Shown one piece after another: positions 10,411 to 22,049 of a stretch of 64,000 nt of DNA. The position numbers and the translations under genes were made by a program. The DNA comes from Apodemus sylvaticus. Lineage: Eukaryota > Chordata > Mammalia > Rodentia > Muridae. Where the stretch lies: the NCBI RefSeq assembly GCF_947179515.1, contig NC_067473.1:69785534-69849533 (forward strand), written 5' to 3'. Within the stretch, counting starts at the first letter, position 1. The number at the start of each line of letters is the position of its first letter. Under the pieces are notes generated by a model. It had not been told where the DNA came from. It ran no database searches and was given only the letters and a program-made list of their open reading frames with translations.

Positions 10411-13400
10411 TTAATATCCACTTATTAGTGAGTGTATACCATGATTCACCTTTTGAGTCTGGGTTACCTCACTTAGTATGATGTTCTCTAGCTCCATCCA
10501 TTTGCCTAAGAAATTCATGAATTCATTGTTTCTAATGGCTGAATAGTACTCCATTGTGTAAATGTACCACATTTTTTGCATCCACTCTTCTGTTGAGGGA
10601 TACCTGGGTTCTTTCCAGCATCTGGCAATTATAAATAGGGCTGCTATGAACATAGTAGAGAATGTATCCTTATTACATGGTGGGGAATCCTCTGGGTATA
10701 TGCCCAGGAGTGGTATAGCAGGATCTTCTGGAAGTGAGGTGCCCAGTTTTCTGAGGATCCGCCAGACTGATTTCCAGAGTGGTTGTACCAATTTGCAACC
10801 CCACCAGCAGTGGAGGAGTGTTCCTCTTTCTCCACACCCTCTCCAACACCTGCTATCTCCTGAATTTTTAATCTTAGCCATTCTGACTGGTGTAAGGTGA
10901 AATCTCAGGGTTGTTTTGATTTGCATTTCCCTAATGACTAATGAAGTTGAGCATTTTTTAAGATGCTTCTCTGCCATCTGAAGTTCTTCAGGTGAGAATT
11001 CTTTGTTTAACTCTGTACCCCATTTTTTAATAGGATTGTTTGGTTTTCTGGAGTCTAACTTCTTGAGTTCTTTATATATATTGGATATTAGCCCTCTATC
11101 TGATGTAGGATTGGTGAAGATCTTTTCCCAATTTGTTGGTTGCCGATTAGTCCTCTTGATGGTATCCTTTGCCTTACAGAAACTTTGTAATTTTATAAGG
11201 TCCCATTTGTCAATTCTTGCTCTTAGAGCACATGCTATTGGAGTTCTGTTCAGAAATTTTCTCCCTGTACCGATGTCCTCAAGGGTCTTCCCCAGTTTCT
11301 TTTCTATTAGCTTCAAAGTGTCTGGCTTTATGTGGAGGTCCTTGATCCATTTGGATTTGAGCTTAGTACAAGGAGACAAGGATGGATCAATTCGCATTCT
11401 TCTGCATGCTGACCTCCAGTTGAACCAGCACCATTTGTTGAAAAGGCTATCTTTTTTCCATTGGATGTTTTCAGCCCCTTTGTCGAGGATCAAGTGGCCA
11501 TAGGTGTGTGGGTTCATTTCTGGATCTTCAATCCTGTTCCATTGATCCTCCTGCCTGTCACTGTACCAATACCATGCAGTTTTTAACACTATTGCTCTGT
11601 AGTATTGCTTGAGGTCAGGGATACTGATTCCCCCAGAATTTCTTTTGTTGCTGAGAATACTTTTAGCTATCCTGGGTTTTTTGTTATTCCAGATGAATTT
11701 GATAATTGCTCTTTCTAACTCTGTGCAAAATTGAGTTGGGATTTTGATGGGTATTGAATTGAATCTGTAGATTACTTTTGGCAAAATGGCCATTTTAACT
11801 ATATTGATTCTACCGATCCATGAGCATGGGAGGTTTTCCCATTTTTTTGAGGTCTTCCTCCATTTCCTTCTTCAGAGTCTTGAAGTTCTTGTCATACAGA
11901 TCTTTCACATGTTTGGTAAGAGTCATCCCAAGATACTTTATACTGTTTGTGGCTATTGTGAAGGGGGTCCTTTCCCTAATTTCTTTCTCAGCTTGCTTAT
12001 CCTTTGAGTATAGGAAGGCCACTGATTTGCTTGAGTTGATTTTATAACCTGCCACTTTGCTAAAGTTCTTTATCAGCTGTAGGAGTTCTCTAGTGGAGTT
12101 TTTTGGGTCACTAAGGTAGACTATCATGTCATCTGCAAATAATGATAGTTTGACTTCTTCCTTTCCAATTTGTATCCCTTTGACCTCCTTATGTTGTCGA
12201 ATTGCCCGAGCTAGTACCTCAAGTACAATATTGAAAAGATAAGGAGAAAGGGGGCAGCCCTGTCTAGTCCATGATTTTAGTGGGATTGCTTCAAGTTTCT
12301 CTCCATTTAGTTTGATGCTGGCTACCGGTTTGCTGTATATTGCTTTTACTATGTTTAGGTATGGGCCTTGAATTCCTGTTATTTCCAAGACTTTAAGCAT
12401 GAAAGGATGCTGAATTTTGTCAAATGCTTTTTCAGCATCCAATGAAATGACCATGTGGTTTTTTTCTTTGAGTTTGTTTATGTAGTGGATTGCATTGATG
12501 GATTTCGGTATATTGAACCAACCCTGCACTCCCAGGATAAAGCCTACTTGATCATGATGGATGATTGTTTTGATGTGTTCTTGGATTCGGTTGGCAAGAA
12601 TTTTATTGAGTATTTTTGCATCGATGTTCATAAGGGAAATTAGTCTGAAGTTCTCTTTCTTTGTTGGATCTTTGTGTTGTTTTGGTATCAGCGTAATTGT
12701 GGCATAGAAGGAATTGGGTAGTGTTCCTTCTGTTTCTATTTTGTGGAATAATTTGAAGAGTATTGGTGTTAACTCTTCTTTGAAGGTCTGATAGAATTCT
12801 GCACTTAAACCATCTGGTCCTGTGCTTTTTTTGGTTGGAAGACTTTCTATGACTCCTTCAATTTCTTTAGGCATTATGGGACTGTTTAGATGATCTATTT
12901 GGTCCTGACTTAATTTTGGTATTTGGTATCTGTCAAGGAAATTGTCCATTTCCTCCAGATTCTCCAGTTGTGTTGAGTACAGGCTCTTGTAGTAGGATCT
13001 GATGATTTTTTGGATATCCTCAGTTTCTGTTGTTATATCTCCCTTTCCAGTTCTAAGTTTGTTAATTTGGATACTTTCTCTGTGCCCTTTGGTCAGGCTG
13101 GCTAAGGGTTTATCTATCTTGTTGATTTTCTCAAAGAACCAGCTCCTGGTTTTGTTGATTCTTTGTATGGTTTTCTTTGTTTCTACTTGATTGATTTCAG
13201 CCCTGAGTTTGATGATTCCCTGCCTTCTACTCCTCCTGGGTGAAATAGCTTCTTTTTGTTCCAGGGCTTTCAGGTGTGTCATTAAGCTGGTAGTGTATGC
13301 TCTCTCCATTCTCTTTTTGGAGGCACTCAGGGCTATGAGTTTTCCTCTTAGCACTGCTTTCATTGTGTCCCATAGATTTGGGTATGTTGCATCTTCATTT

Positions 13401-14233
13401 TCATTGTGTTCTAAAAAGTCTTTAATTTCGTTCTTTATTTCTTCCTTGACCAAGGTATCATTGAGTAGAATATTGTTCAATTTCCACGTGTATGTGGGTT
13501 TTCTGTTGTTTTTGTTGCTATTGAAGACCACTTTTACTCCATAGTGATCTGATAGGAGGCATGGGATTAGTTCGATCTTCTTATATTTGTTGAGGTCTGT
13601 CTTCTGACCAATTATATGGTCGATTTTGGAGAAGGTACCATGAGGTGCTGAGAAAAAGGTATATTCTTTTGCTTTAGGATAGAATGTTCTCTATATATCT
13701 GTTAAATCTAATTTGTCCAAAGCTTCAATTAGTTTCATTATGTCCCTGTTTAGTTTCTGTTTCCCTGATCGGTCCATTGAGGAAAGTGCAGTGTTGAAGT
13801 CACCCACAATTATTGTGTTAGGTGCAATGTGTGCTTTGAGCTTTAATAAAGTTTCTTTTACGACAGAGGGTGCCCTTGCATTTGGAGCATAGATGTTCAG
13901 GATTGGGAGTTCTTCTTGTTGTATTTTTCCTTTGATCAGCAAGAAGTGTCCCTCAGGGTCTCTTTTGATGACTTTGGGTTGAAAGTCAATTTTATCTGCT
14001 ATTAAAATGGCTACTCCAGCTTGTTTCCTGCGACCATTTGCTTGTAAAATTGTCTTCCAGCCTTTTATTCTAAGGTAGTGTTTGTCTTTGACCCTTAGGT
14101 GTGTTTCCTGTATGCAGCAAAATGTAGGGTCCTGTTTACGTATCCAGTCAGTTAGTCTATGTCTTTTTATTGGGGCATTGAGTCCATTGATGTTAAGAGA
14201 TATTAAGAAATAGTGATTGTTACTTCCTGTCAT
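10411..14233 (-). pseudogene. L1 ORF2 (endonuclease / reverse transcriptase), one stop and one frameshift
   Basis: ORF2p nicks target DNA and reverse-transcribes L1 RNA at the nick. The start at 14233 opens an endonuclease domain with Asn14 (SLNINGLN), Glu43 (IQETHL) and Asp145/Asn147 (VGDFNT). Codon 181 is TAG (13691-13693), directly after LDLTDI, and the same frame continues beyond it to 11810. The reverse-transcriptase active site FADD is at 12128-12139, about codons 699-702. A run of seven T at 11842-11848 (A on the coding strand; six are expected) shifts the frame near codon 796. The last 460 codons are then open to 10411. They include the cysteine/histidine motif C-x3-C-x7-H-x4-C and the terminal 'HSLISGY'. 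Full length would be about 1,275 residues. Only two lesions separate it from an open frame, which I infer indicates moderate age. Confidence 0.95.
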
Positions 14234-14292
14234 TTTTGACGTTATTTTTTAAATTTGATTGGTTAACTTCTTTTGGGTTTGATGAAAGGTTA

Positions 14293-15503
14293 CTATCTTG
14301 CTTTTTCCAGGGTGAAGTTTCCCTCCTTGTATTGGTGTTTTCCTCCTATTAGCCTTTGTAGGGCTGGGTTTGTGGATAGGTATTGGGTAAACTTGGTTTT
14401 GTCATGGAATATCTTAGTTTCTCCATCTATGGTTATTGAGAGTTTTGCTGGATATAGTAGTTTTGGCTGGCATTTGTGTTCTCTTAGAGTCTGCATGAGA
14501 TCAGCCCAGGATCTTCTAGCCTTCATAGTCTCAGGTGAAAAGTCTGCTGTGATTCTGATAGGTCTTCCTTTATATGTTACTTGGCCTTTTTCTCTTACTG
14601 CCTTTAATATTCTTTCTTTGTTTAGTACATTTGGTGTTTTGATTATTATGTGACGGGAAGTATTTCTGTTCTGGTCCAGTCTGTTTGGAGTTCTGTAGGC
14701 TTCTTGTATATTCATGGGCATCTCTCTCTTTGGGTTAGGGAAGTTTTCTTCCATAATTTTATTGAAGATATTTGCTGGCCCTCTAAGTTGTTAATCTTCA
14801 CTCTCATCTATGCCTATAATCCTTAGGTTTGGTCTTCTCATTGTGTCCTGGATTTCCTGCATATTTTGGGTTACAATCTTTTTGCTTTTTGCATTTTCTT
14901 TTACTGTTGAGTCCATGGTTTCTATGGTATCTTCAGCGTCTGAGATTCTTTCTTCTATCTCTTGTATTCTGTTGTTGATATTTGCATCTATGTCCACTGA
15001 TTTCTTCTCAAGGCTTTCTATCTCCAAAGTTGTCTCCCTTTGAGTTTTCTTAGTTGTTTCTACTTCTGATTTTAGATCCTGGATGGTTTTGCTTAGCTCC
15101 TTCACTTGCTTGTTTGTGCTTTCCTGTAATTCTTTAAGAGATTTTTGTGTTTCCTCTTTCATGACCTCAGCCTGTTGACCAAAGTTCTCCTGTATTTCTT
15201 TAAGTTTTTTTTTTTTTTTGTGTTTCCTCATTGTTGGCTTTTGTATTCTCCTGGATTTCTTTCAATGATTTTTGTGTTTCCCTTGCAAGGGCTTCTAACT
15301 TTTGATCCATTTTCTCCTGAATTTCTTTAAGTATATCCTTCATGTGTTCCTGTACCAACATCTTGACCAGTGATTTTAAATCCAAATCTTGTTTTACTGG
15401 TGATGGGGTATCCAGGACATGCTGGTAAAGGAGAATTGGGTTCAGATGTTGCCATGTTGCCTTGATTTCTGTTAGTGATGTTCCTGCGTCTGCCATTTGC
15501 CAT
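14293..15503 (-). pseudogene. L1 ORF1 (RNA-binding chaperone), with frameshifts and a stop
   Basis: ORF1p is the trimeric coiled-coil RNA-binding protein of the L1 particle. The family-typical start is ATG at 15503 (M-A-N-G-R-R-R-N). Within about 35 codons a 2-nt loss near 15401-15408 changes frame. The downstream frame can instead be entered from an ATG at 15496. The coiled coil carries repeated 'ETQKSLKE(I/L)QE' heptads. A 15-nt T run at 15205-15219 (coding-strand A) shifts the frame again. A TAA at 14791-14793 replaces the Leu codon after 'DESED'. The RRM and carboxy-terminal domains follow in one frame (14754-14293), with 'GRPIRITADFSPETMKARR' and 'FTQYLSTNPALQR'. The 2-nt loss is shared with the segment at 45088-45096. 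Confidence 0.9.
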
Positions 15504-15833
15504 CTAGTTCTCACTGGTATTAGTTGGTGTTGTCAATGCTGGACTCACCAGTGCAAGCTGCCCCTTCCCAGGTGGCCTCTGGTGCACAGCTTACCTCCTT
15601 CACTGCCTGGAGACAGGGTGTTGTTGTCCAGGCTGTTCAGACCCCGAAGCAGACACCTGAAGGCTCCTGTTGGGGCTCACTGGATTCACAGGAGCACACC
15701 AACCTCTCCCCACTGGCCGCCTGGAAGCCCCACTTGCCTCTTTCAGGACCTAGAGATGTGGTGCTGCCGCTCAGGCTGATCTGGATCCGGAAGCGGAGAG
15801 GCCTGAGGGCCACCACCAGAGGCCTCAGGACTC
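15504..15833 (-). promoter_or_regulatory. Partial L1 5' UTR (type shared with 45191-45616)
   Basis: A GC-richer block upstream of ORF1 matches, with gaps, the segment at 45191-45616. Shared stretches include ggcctcaggact, ctggattcacaggagcacacc and gtgcacagcttacctcc. Relative to that copy about 80 bases are missing near 15600. In L1 this region holds the internal RNA polymerase II promoter, but promoter activity cannot be seen here. Its 5' end coincides with the right TSD, so the insertion is 5' truncated or began at a downstream start. Confidence 0.75.
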
Positions 15834-17025
15834 TTGATATGTTTTGATTATCTGTGTTAAGCAGACATTTGATCAAATCTCCCTACCAAAGTCATACAGG
15901 AAGTAAAATAGATATTTTCCATCACTGAAATATTTTTACCTGGTTTGACTTTAACCTATTCATTATTTATCTTATATTTTTATCCATCTGGTCCAGTTAT
16001 GATTGCCACAAAATCGCAATACATATTTTGTGTCTTCTATGCCCAATCAAGCCTAAATTCCTCAAACATTGACAATGTCTGCCACACTCAGTCTCTCGCA
16101 GCCTACTTGATATCTGTGTCCTTGCCCTTTGTGTTTGACACTTGTGAAACCTTTGAAAATGGAGATACACATTCTCAGTATCATCTGTCTCTACCGCTTT
16201 ATATCTTCATTTGTATAAGTTACTTTTAATGATTACCTTCTTTTTTTTTTTACTAATTTAGTATACTGTATAGCTCTAAATAATCACTTTGAGAGACAAT
16301 CAATAAATAATTAGTACAAAGGCTTAGGAATATAGAGGCCAGTCTAAATAGAAAAATGTCATGGGTTTATAATCTGTAAAAGACTTATGAATATAAAAGA
16401 ATCAGTGTATATATTTTTTCCCATCTGTCTGACTCTGTTTCTCTGTGTTTGTGTGATCATTAATGTTTCCTTTTATTTCTGACACACATTTACATCATTT
16501 ATTTAATTTTATAAATAATTATTCTCCAAGTGAACTATTTGACAGTTGTCTTATTATTATGTTTTGTTAAATTTTCAGTATTTCTTAAAATACCTGAATT
16601 CCAAAATTATCATTAAATATATTATGTATTGCTTCAGTCACACTGGAAAATGTATGCTTGTGTCAGTTGCAGTTACATATTTGCACACGACTGTGATTTC
16701 CAAAGGCAGAGGAAATACCAGAGTTAACCTGAGACTTAACATTCTGCTCTCTCCATTTCATTTCATTATTACATAAATCATTCAAAATAGCAACAGTTTG
16801 ACTAATAAGATTATTAATGGATTTGGAAATTAGATGCAACCTTGATTGGAAAAAATAAATCATTGTCTGTCAGGCTAATGAACTACATCACCATGTTAGG
16901 TGGTGTTGAATAAGGTCCAGTGCTTCCTGAGATAGTTCTGACACTCCTTCTCTGTCTTCACCCACCAGTAGGAAACAGGGTGTCATCAGTGGCCTGTAAT
17001 TATGAGGACCATGTTTCACAGTATC

Positions 17026-17032
17026 TGTGTGT

Positions 17033-17069
<37 letters not shown>
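17026..17069. repeat. (GT)n microsatellite
   Basis: About 20 GT units with a single 'atgt' interruption. Confidence 0.97.
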
Positions 17070-17071
<2 letters not shown>

Positions 17072-17397
17072 AGCGTAAGTGTAACATTATGAACAAATGT
17101 AAGTAGCTCAGCATAAAAACCTAACTTTCACATAAACATATCAGATTTGGCTATTTCCCATGGTATAGGACAAGTCACTAAATTTAGTTTAATTGGCAAA
17201 ATATTTTTGAAGAAAGTTACTGGAAAACTCTGTTTATATTAATTTTAGGATTGGTTGTTGAAGTGGTTTATTCAAGTGATGTGTATAGTACCTGTCACAG
17301 TGTTAGAAATGTGTGGAGCATTTCTGGCACACACAGAAACACACACAAATCACATTACATATTTGAATTCACTGCTACTTTGCACACAACACACATA

Positions 17398-17406
17398 CTC
17401 ACACAT

Positions 17407-17437
<31 letters not shown>

Positions 17438-17438
17438 A
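17398..17438. repeat. (CA)n microsatellite
   Basis: CA units with 'ata' interruptions, preceded by looser CA-rich sequence from 17326. Two overlapping His-Thr-rich frames here are translation artefacts. Confidence 0.95.
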
Positions 17439-17794
17439 TTTTGTTGTAAAGAAATAACTTTGAAAGTATTTTCCAAGCAATTCAGCCCAGAACACTTTTA
17501 GTTAAGTACAGGTTGAGAAACATAAAAAGTGTTTAGTGCTGCCAGCAATACCTTTGACATATAACAAAAATGTAAAACATGTGTTGCCAATTTGATAGAG
17601 GACAATATAAAATGACATATTTTTATGAAATATTTGCATAGTTTTAAAATTTTTGTAATGTAAGCAAACTCTGTTTATGGAATGGCTTTTAGTGTTGCTA
17701 CATGTTTAAACATTTCACAAGCTATATTTGAAATTTTATTTTCAGCATGAAATGTTAAATTTAATTTTGATTTTTACTAATTGAGTGTAAAAGT

Positions 17795-17935
17795 GTCTTT
17801 GAGGGCACATGTGTGTTATGACATGTGTGGAGATCAGAAGAGAATCCTATGGAGTCAGTTTTCTCCTTCTTGTGGCATCTGGGAGTTGGACCCAGTCTCC
17901 AGGCCTACACACACCACCTCCACAATGGTGATGTT
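17795..17935 (-). mobile_element. Antisense B3/B4-type SINE fragment
   Basis: Contains the antisense sequence typical of B3/B4 3' halves: 'gtgtggagatcagaagagaatcc', then 'ggagtcagttttctccttc', then 'gcatctgggagttgga'. It is degraded and lacks the tRNA-like head. B3 versus B4 cannot be decided by eye. Confidence 0.6.
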
Positions 17936-17974
17936 GCTGCCCTTTCTGTTTTTCTTGTGCTTGTTTTCATGAAA

Positions 17975-18424
17975 ATGTCTACACCAGTCACCCACTGACA
18001 GTGCTTCCATTCTTCCTCATCATGTTGAATATTTTTGTTTACCTTGATTAAATAAAATTATTTACAAAATCTGAGCTGTGATTTTCATGAGAAGCATAGT
18101 TTATTTTTGTTGTTATTTTTGGTTATTTGTTTTGTACTAAGACCCACATAGAGATTTATTCTGGCTATCATAAGCAACATGAGTTCAGAAAGTTATTATG
18201 TCATCATGTTTTATTTCTGAGTTTAAAAAAAAGGGATCTGAAAGGAAGACTATACGGATAAATTATAAGCACAACCATGATACTTATTTTTTGTGCTTTC
18301 TTTTATTATTTTTAATAAATTAAAATGACACATGACATAGGTGGATGAAGGTAGAAATTTTCAATATTTAAAAAGTAATAAAATGATCAGATTTGTTCAT
18401 TTTCATTAGATATGTAAAAGTATT
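17975..18424. other. AT-rich DNA, nothing recognised
   Basis: No frame, SINE or LTR ends visible. Confidence 0.5.
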
Positions 18425-18430
18425 GTAAAG

Positions 18431-19164
18431 TGTGGGCCTGTGTACTGGAGACATTCCATGGAGATCTCTGGCCCAGCTGGGTGCGAGGGTTCCAGCAAAA
18501 GGGGCGAGAGTGCAAGCAAGAAGGGGTAGGCGATTGATTCTGCTGCTTCTGCGGCTTCCCCTGCCTCCCTTGCTACAGTTGGCTTCACTTCTGTCTTTGC
18601 CTTGCTGTTTGTTATGCTGTCTCAGTTGCTCCAAGTCACCCTGAGCCTAATTGGGCCACTTTCGGCCAAGTTGGCCCAGGCTGTGATGATGAGAGGCCTA
18701 CTAGCCAGAAAGGAGTGCAGGGGAGCTTCAGGTTGTGTTTCAGGAGTGCAGACCTCTTCCCAAGTGTTACAGCTCTTATGACAGAAGCTCTCAGAAAATG
18801 GAGCCTTCTCACACACCTTTAATCCTTCTGGATAGAATTCTTATATACAGTTTTGGGGTGGGTCAGGTCTGACAACAGGTACTTTTCATTGGCTTGGTCT
18901 GAGAGCTTAGAGAAACCTTATTAACATATGGGAGGGCTTGGTGCTGCTCCTATGTGACCTATGACCACAGACCTCTTTGCAGGGGGTAGGGTGGTGAGGG
19001 AGGCTGTGACTGCTACAGGAGTCTGGGGTCCAAGGGGAGTGGCTGAACACCTGCTGTCTCTTGCAGGTTATAGTCACCTGTTGGGTCTCCAGGCTTCTAA
19101 GCCAGGGACTTAGGGACCAGGCAACCAGGGACCATGTTGGCTATGCACAGCTCACGGCCCCACA
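18431..19164 (-). mobile_element. Solo LTR of a class II-like endogenous retrovirus, 6-bp TSD
   Basis: A 734-bp block has inverted terminal sequences: it starts tgtgggcc and ends ggccccaca on the plus strand. It is flanked by exact GTAAAG copies at 18425-18430 and 19165-19170. On the minus strand it reads TGTGGGGCC...GGCCCACA. It contains a CCAAT-type motif (minus CCAATGAAAAG, near 18881-18891) and TGTATATAAG (18840-18849) as a TATA box. A 6-bp TSD with TG...CA ends is characteristic of ERVK. No internal viral genes remain, so it formed by LTR-LTR recombination. The two minus-strand frames inside it (88 and 64 codons) are chance. Confidence 0.9.
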
Positions 19165-19170
19165 GTAAAG

Positions 19171-20067
19171 TAGCATCTAGTTGAATGAGTATAATGTAAT
19201 TGAACAAAATTGTATGACATAATTATATTTTATTTTCAAAAATAGAAATAGAATATTTTAAAAATTAAATATACTTTAATGTGCTTTTACACTTATTTTG
19301 CATGATAATATAAAACACAATAATGCCTTGGATAGTGCTTATACAGATATGTATCCTCACTAACTTCTACACTTCTTTCCCAAAATTCTTTTGTAAAATT
19401 GTTTATAATGTCTTAATAAGACCTTGTTGTATTAGCAATTAAAGATAATTGTAGAACCATAACTTTTTCACAGAATCCTCCTTAGACGTAATCATAACAA
19501 ACTGCATTGTCTTAACCAAAGTGCTGCCTTCCTGACAAGAAGCTGACTTCTGGCATTACAAATGGGCAGCACCAAGTTTGGCTGCAAATTCAGTCCATTA
19601 CCGTGTCTGATATCTACACAGAATCTTTCTCCTCTAGGAGATCTGTCCTACAGAGAAAGCCAGTAGAAGCAATATCATATAGCTCTGGTACCTCTGTGGA
19701 GCCATTTGTGTACATCCTTTAGTATTTACTACCCAGTGCAGGGTCTGGTGTCTTCCTGACTACTTGTGTCCAGATGATCAGTACTCAAATAGCTATTTTT
19801 TTTCTATTTTCGAATAAAAGGAAATTCTACAGCCACTACTTCTTAGGACCATTCTTCATCTCCCCTCATTCCTTGAAAAATGACTCCTTTGCATCTGTAT
19901 TGCCAACAAAGTAGTTACTCTACTATTCTTGTTTTCCTTTCATTTGTGCAACACAGTTTACTTTATTATTTGCAAAGCCTAGAACTTCTACTTTAACAAT
20001 TAAGATCAGTTTCTTCCATTCCTAAACCCTTCAATTCCTTTTTGCCCTCTCCTTATCAGTCCTCCAA
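19171..20067. other. AT-rich DNA, no gene recognised
   Basis: Nothing beyond low-complexity A/T stretches; no repeat family that I can name. Confidence 0.5.
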
Positions 20068-20610
20068 TGTTGCTGCCTGCAGCTACTGCGAACTCTGTCC
20101 CTGGAAGAGAAGCTGGGGTTAGATGGGGGGGGGGCTGCGAAGAAGATCAAAAGGCCAGGACAACAGTTTGCTGATCAAGGCCCCATGTTTAATCAGGGTC
20201 TCACAATATAAGGCTTTTTGGGGCGAGTCCCTTCCCCCAAACTCCATGGGTGTTGGTTCCAATGTTCCACACTGCTCTGTGGATAGCCTGCTTGATTCTG
20301 GAAACTGTAGGTCTGGCAGATCAAAGGACTTCAGCACTCTGCCCCAGGTTAGCTCAGGTGCTTGCTAGTGGCTCACGGGTAATAAACTGGAGGCTTCATT
20401 GTTCTATGGAGAACAAAGGTCAGAACTTCAAGGGCTAGCATGGAGGTTCAAAACCACACCCACCCCACCTCACCCCTACCTCACTCTCCCAACACCCCCC
20501 TCAAAGGCTGGGGGAGGACCATTTCTGAAAACTGGCATAGTGATCGAATTTGAATTGTGCTGCTTCAAGGACATTTTATCCACACTCTTCTGAGCTCAGC
20601 ACATGGTGGT
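20068..20610 (-). mobile_element. Probable LTR fragment (class II-like), antisense
   Basis: The plus strand starts tgttgctgcctgcagc, so the minus-strand LTR end is GCAGGCAGCAACA, a TG/CA-type terminus. Inside, on the minus strand, are CCTTATATTGTG (TATA-like), TGATTAAACATG (ATTAAA polyadenylation signal) and a G/C-rich U5-like end. The opposite terminus is not clear and I could not find a TSD, so the element is probably truncated. The right boundary is approximate. Confidence 0.5.
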
Positions 20611-20834
20611 GCCAGTTTATGTGATCCCAGTGACATAATGCCACGATAATTAAAATATGCCGGCTTCTTCTTAGTATGGATTCAGTTCTCCTATGGTTTG
20701 AAAACGCAACAGAAACATTACATACCATGCCTGCAATTCTTCTACATAGCCATGCCTATTACAAATGTGTTTTACATTTATGCATTTTCTACTTTCTTCT
20801 TTCAGTCCATTAAAAAGTTTGAGGCTGATTCATG

Positions 20835-20990
20835 GGGCTGGAAAGATGGCTGTATGATAAAGGGCACATACTGTTCTTTTTAGGCTTACAGCTGCCAGTA
20901 ACCCCAGATCCTGAAGAATCTGACACATTCATGTGCACATACAACACCCTGCCATTTCCACACAGATGTAATTAAAATAATAAACATGGT
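20835..20990 (+). mobile_element. Degraded B2/B3 SINE
   Basis: Begins 'ggggctggaaagatggctg', the tRNA-derived head of B2/B3. It continues with 'agctgccagtaaccccagatcc' and ends with an A-rich tail 'attaaaataataaa'. It is heavily mutated. Confidence 0.7.
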
Positions 20991-21837
20991 TTTCAAAACC
21001 TTGAGATATATGGAGGCAAATAATATCTTTTTCCTATATTTTTCTATGAGAATTTACTTTAGGAATAAAAAAATTAATAACCTTTATTTAAAAAAATCTA
21101 GAAAGAAGCTATCTTTGGGTATAAGGAAGTCTACCTCTTTTCATAAATGATCTAAGAAAATTCATATTATAAAAGATTTATTTAGGAATTTTCTTAATGA
21201 AGATTTAAAAACTATCAAGCACTTAAGAAAATGGTATATAATTAAATTTTTAATGAAGTTTATGTTTCTTGTACTCAGTGTGAAATTTAAAATATTATAA
21301 TATATGTATATGATTAAGCTTATTACTAAGCACCATCAATGGAAACATTTACTTCTGAATGGAATTTTGAGTCAGATAGATTTGGAAATTGTATTAATAG
21401 TACTAACAATTAATAATGCACTGTTATGAAACCATGGGAAGCAAATCAGAAAGGAATGAAGTTTTAGAACATGTTTTCTTATTTTGTTGATTGCGTTGCT
21501 GAATGCACAACAGTAACCAATAAGGAATGTTACTCTGTTCTAAAACACTTGATTGTAAATTAAGATTAGCAAATGACCAAGACATATTTATTTTTAACAT
21601 CAATTATCTCATACTTATCACAAGTTACAAGATGGAGGGAAACAAAAAAATCACAATAAATTGTAGCTATTATAATACTGATCATTAATTATAAATATTC
21701 CATGGAATACTTCAAATTCAGATAATGGATTTGCTTTTTTCTACGGTCTAATACTTAGTATATATTTGTTATATGTATTAGATATAGTTTTATTTGATAC
21801 ATCACAAGTATTTTGTATGTATTTAATTTGGAATAGA
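20991..21837. other. AT-rich DNA, nothing recognised
   Basis: Very AT-rich, without frames or recognisable repeats. Confidence 0.5.
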
Positions 21838-22015
21838 TTAATTTGAATTTTATAATTTACTTATATCATTCCCTCTCCTCACTTTCTTCTTACCAAACTC
21901 TCCCATAATTCCTGTCTTTTTCTCTCTCAAATTATGGCCGCTTTTTCTTTAATTATAATCACCTCCCTGTCCCCACAGTCCTTAATACATACATGAGCTG
22001 TAAGCTTCATGTTAC
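21838..22015 (-). mobile_element. Probable old L1 3'-end fragment, antisense
   Basis: T-rich start followed by pyrimidine-rich 'cattccctctcctcactttcttcttacc' style sequence, resembling the antisense 3' UTR of older murid L1s (the purine-rich tract on the sense strand). No ORF2 portion is attached. Assignment is by style only. Confidence 0.4.
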
Positions 22016-22049
22016 CTTTAAATAAAATTGATTTAAAATGTACTTTTCT

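Larger units (their letters stand above)
10180..15833 (-). mobile_element. Nearly full-length L1 with 12-bp TSD
   Basis: On the minus strand the order is a partial 5' UTR (15833-15504), ORF1 (15503-14293), a 59-nt spacer, ORF2 (14233-10411), a 3' UTR and an A-tail (ending at 10180). TTGATATGTTTT occurs at 10168-10179 and 15834-15845, a perfect 12-bp TSD, so the whole unit is one insertion. Length is about 5.65 kb because the 5' UTR is short. Only a handful of lesions break the two frames (see the ORF entries), making it one of the better preserved L1s in the window. It cannot move by itself in its present form. Confidence 0.96.
15846..17794. other. AT-rich DNA with (GT)n and (CA)n tracts, no gene recognised
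   Basis: Apart from the two dinucleotide repeats listed below I see no repeat family or gene. Short frames (for example 15945-16229 and 16546-16776) have no recognisable product. Confidence 0.5.

Noticed and set aside
11003..11503. 166-codon plus-strand frame and other long plus-strand frames across 10500-15300
   Set aside because: They are antisense shadows of L1 ORF2/ORF1; the minus-strand frames carry the recognisable motifs.
10411..14233. Calling this an intact, active L1 ORF2
   Set aside because: A TAG at codon 181 and a frameshift near codon 796 are present, and ORF1 is broken as well.
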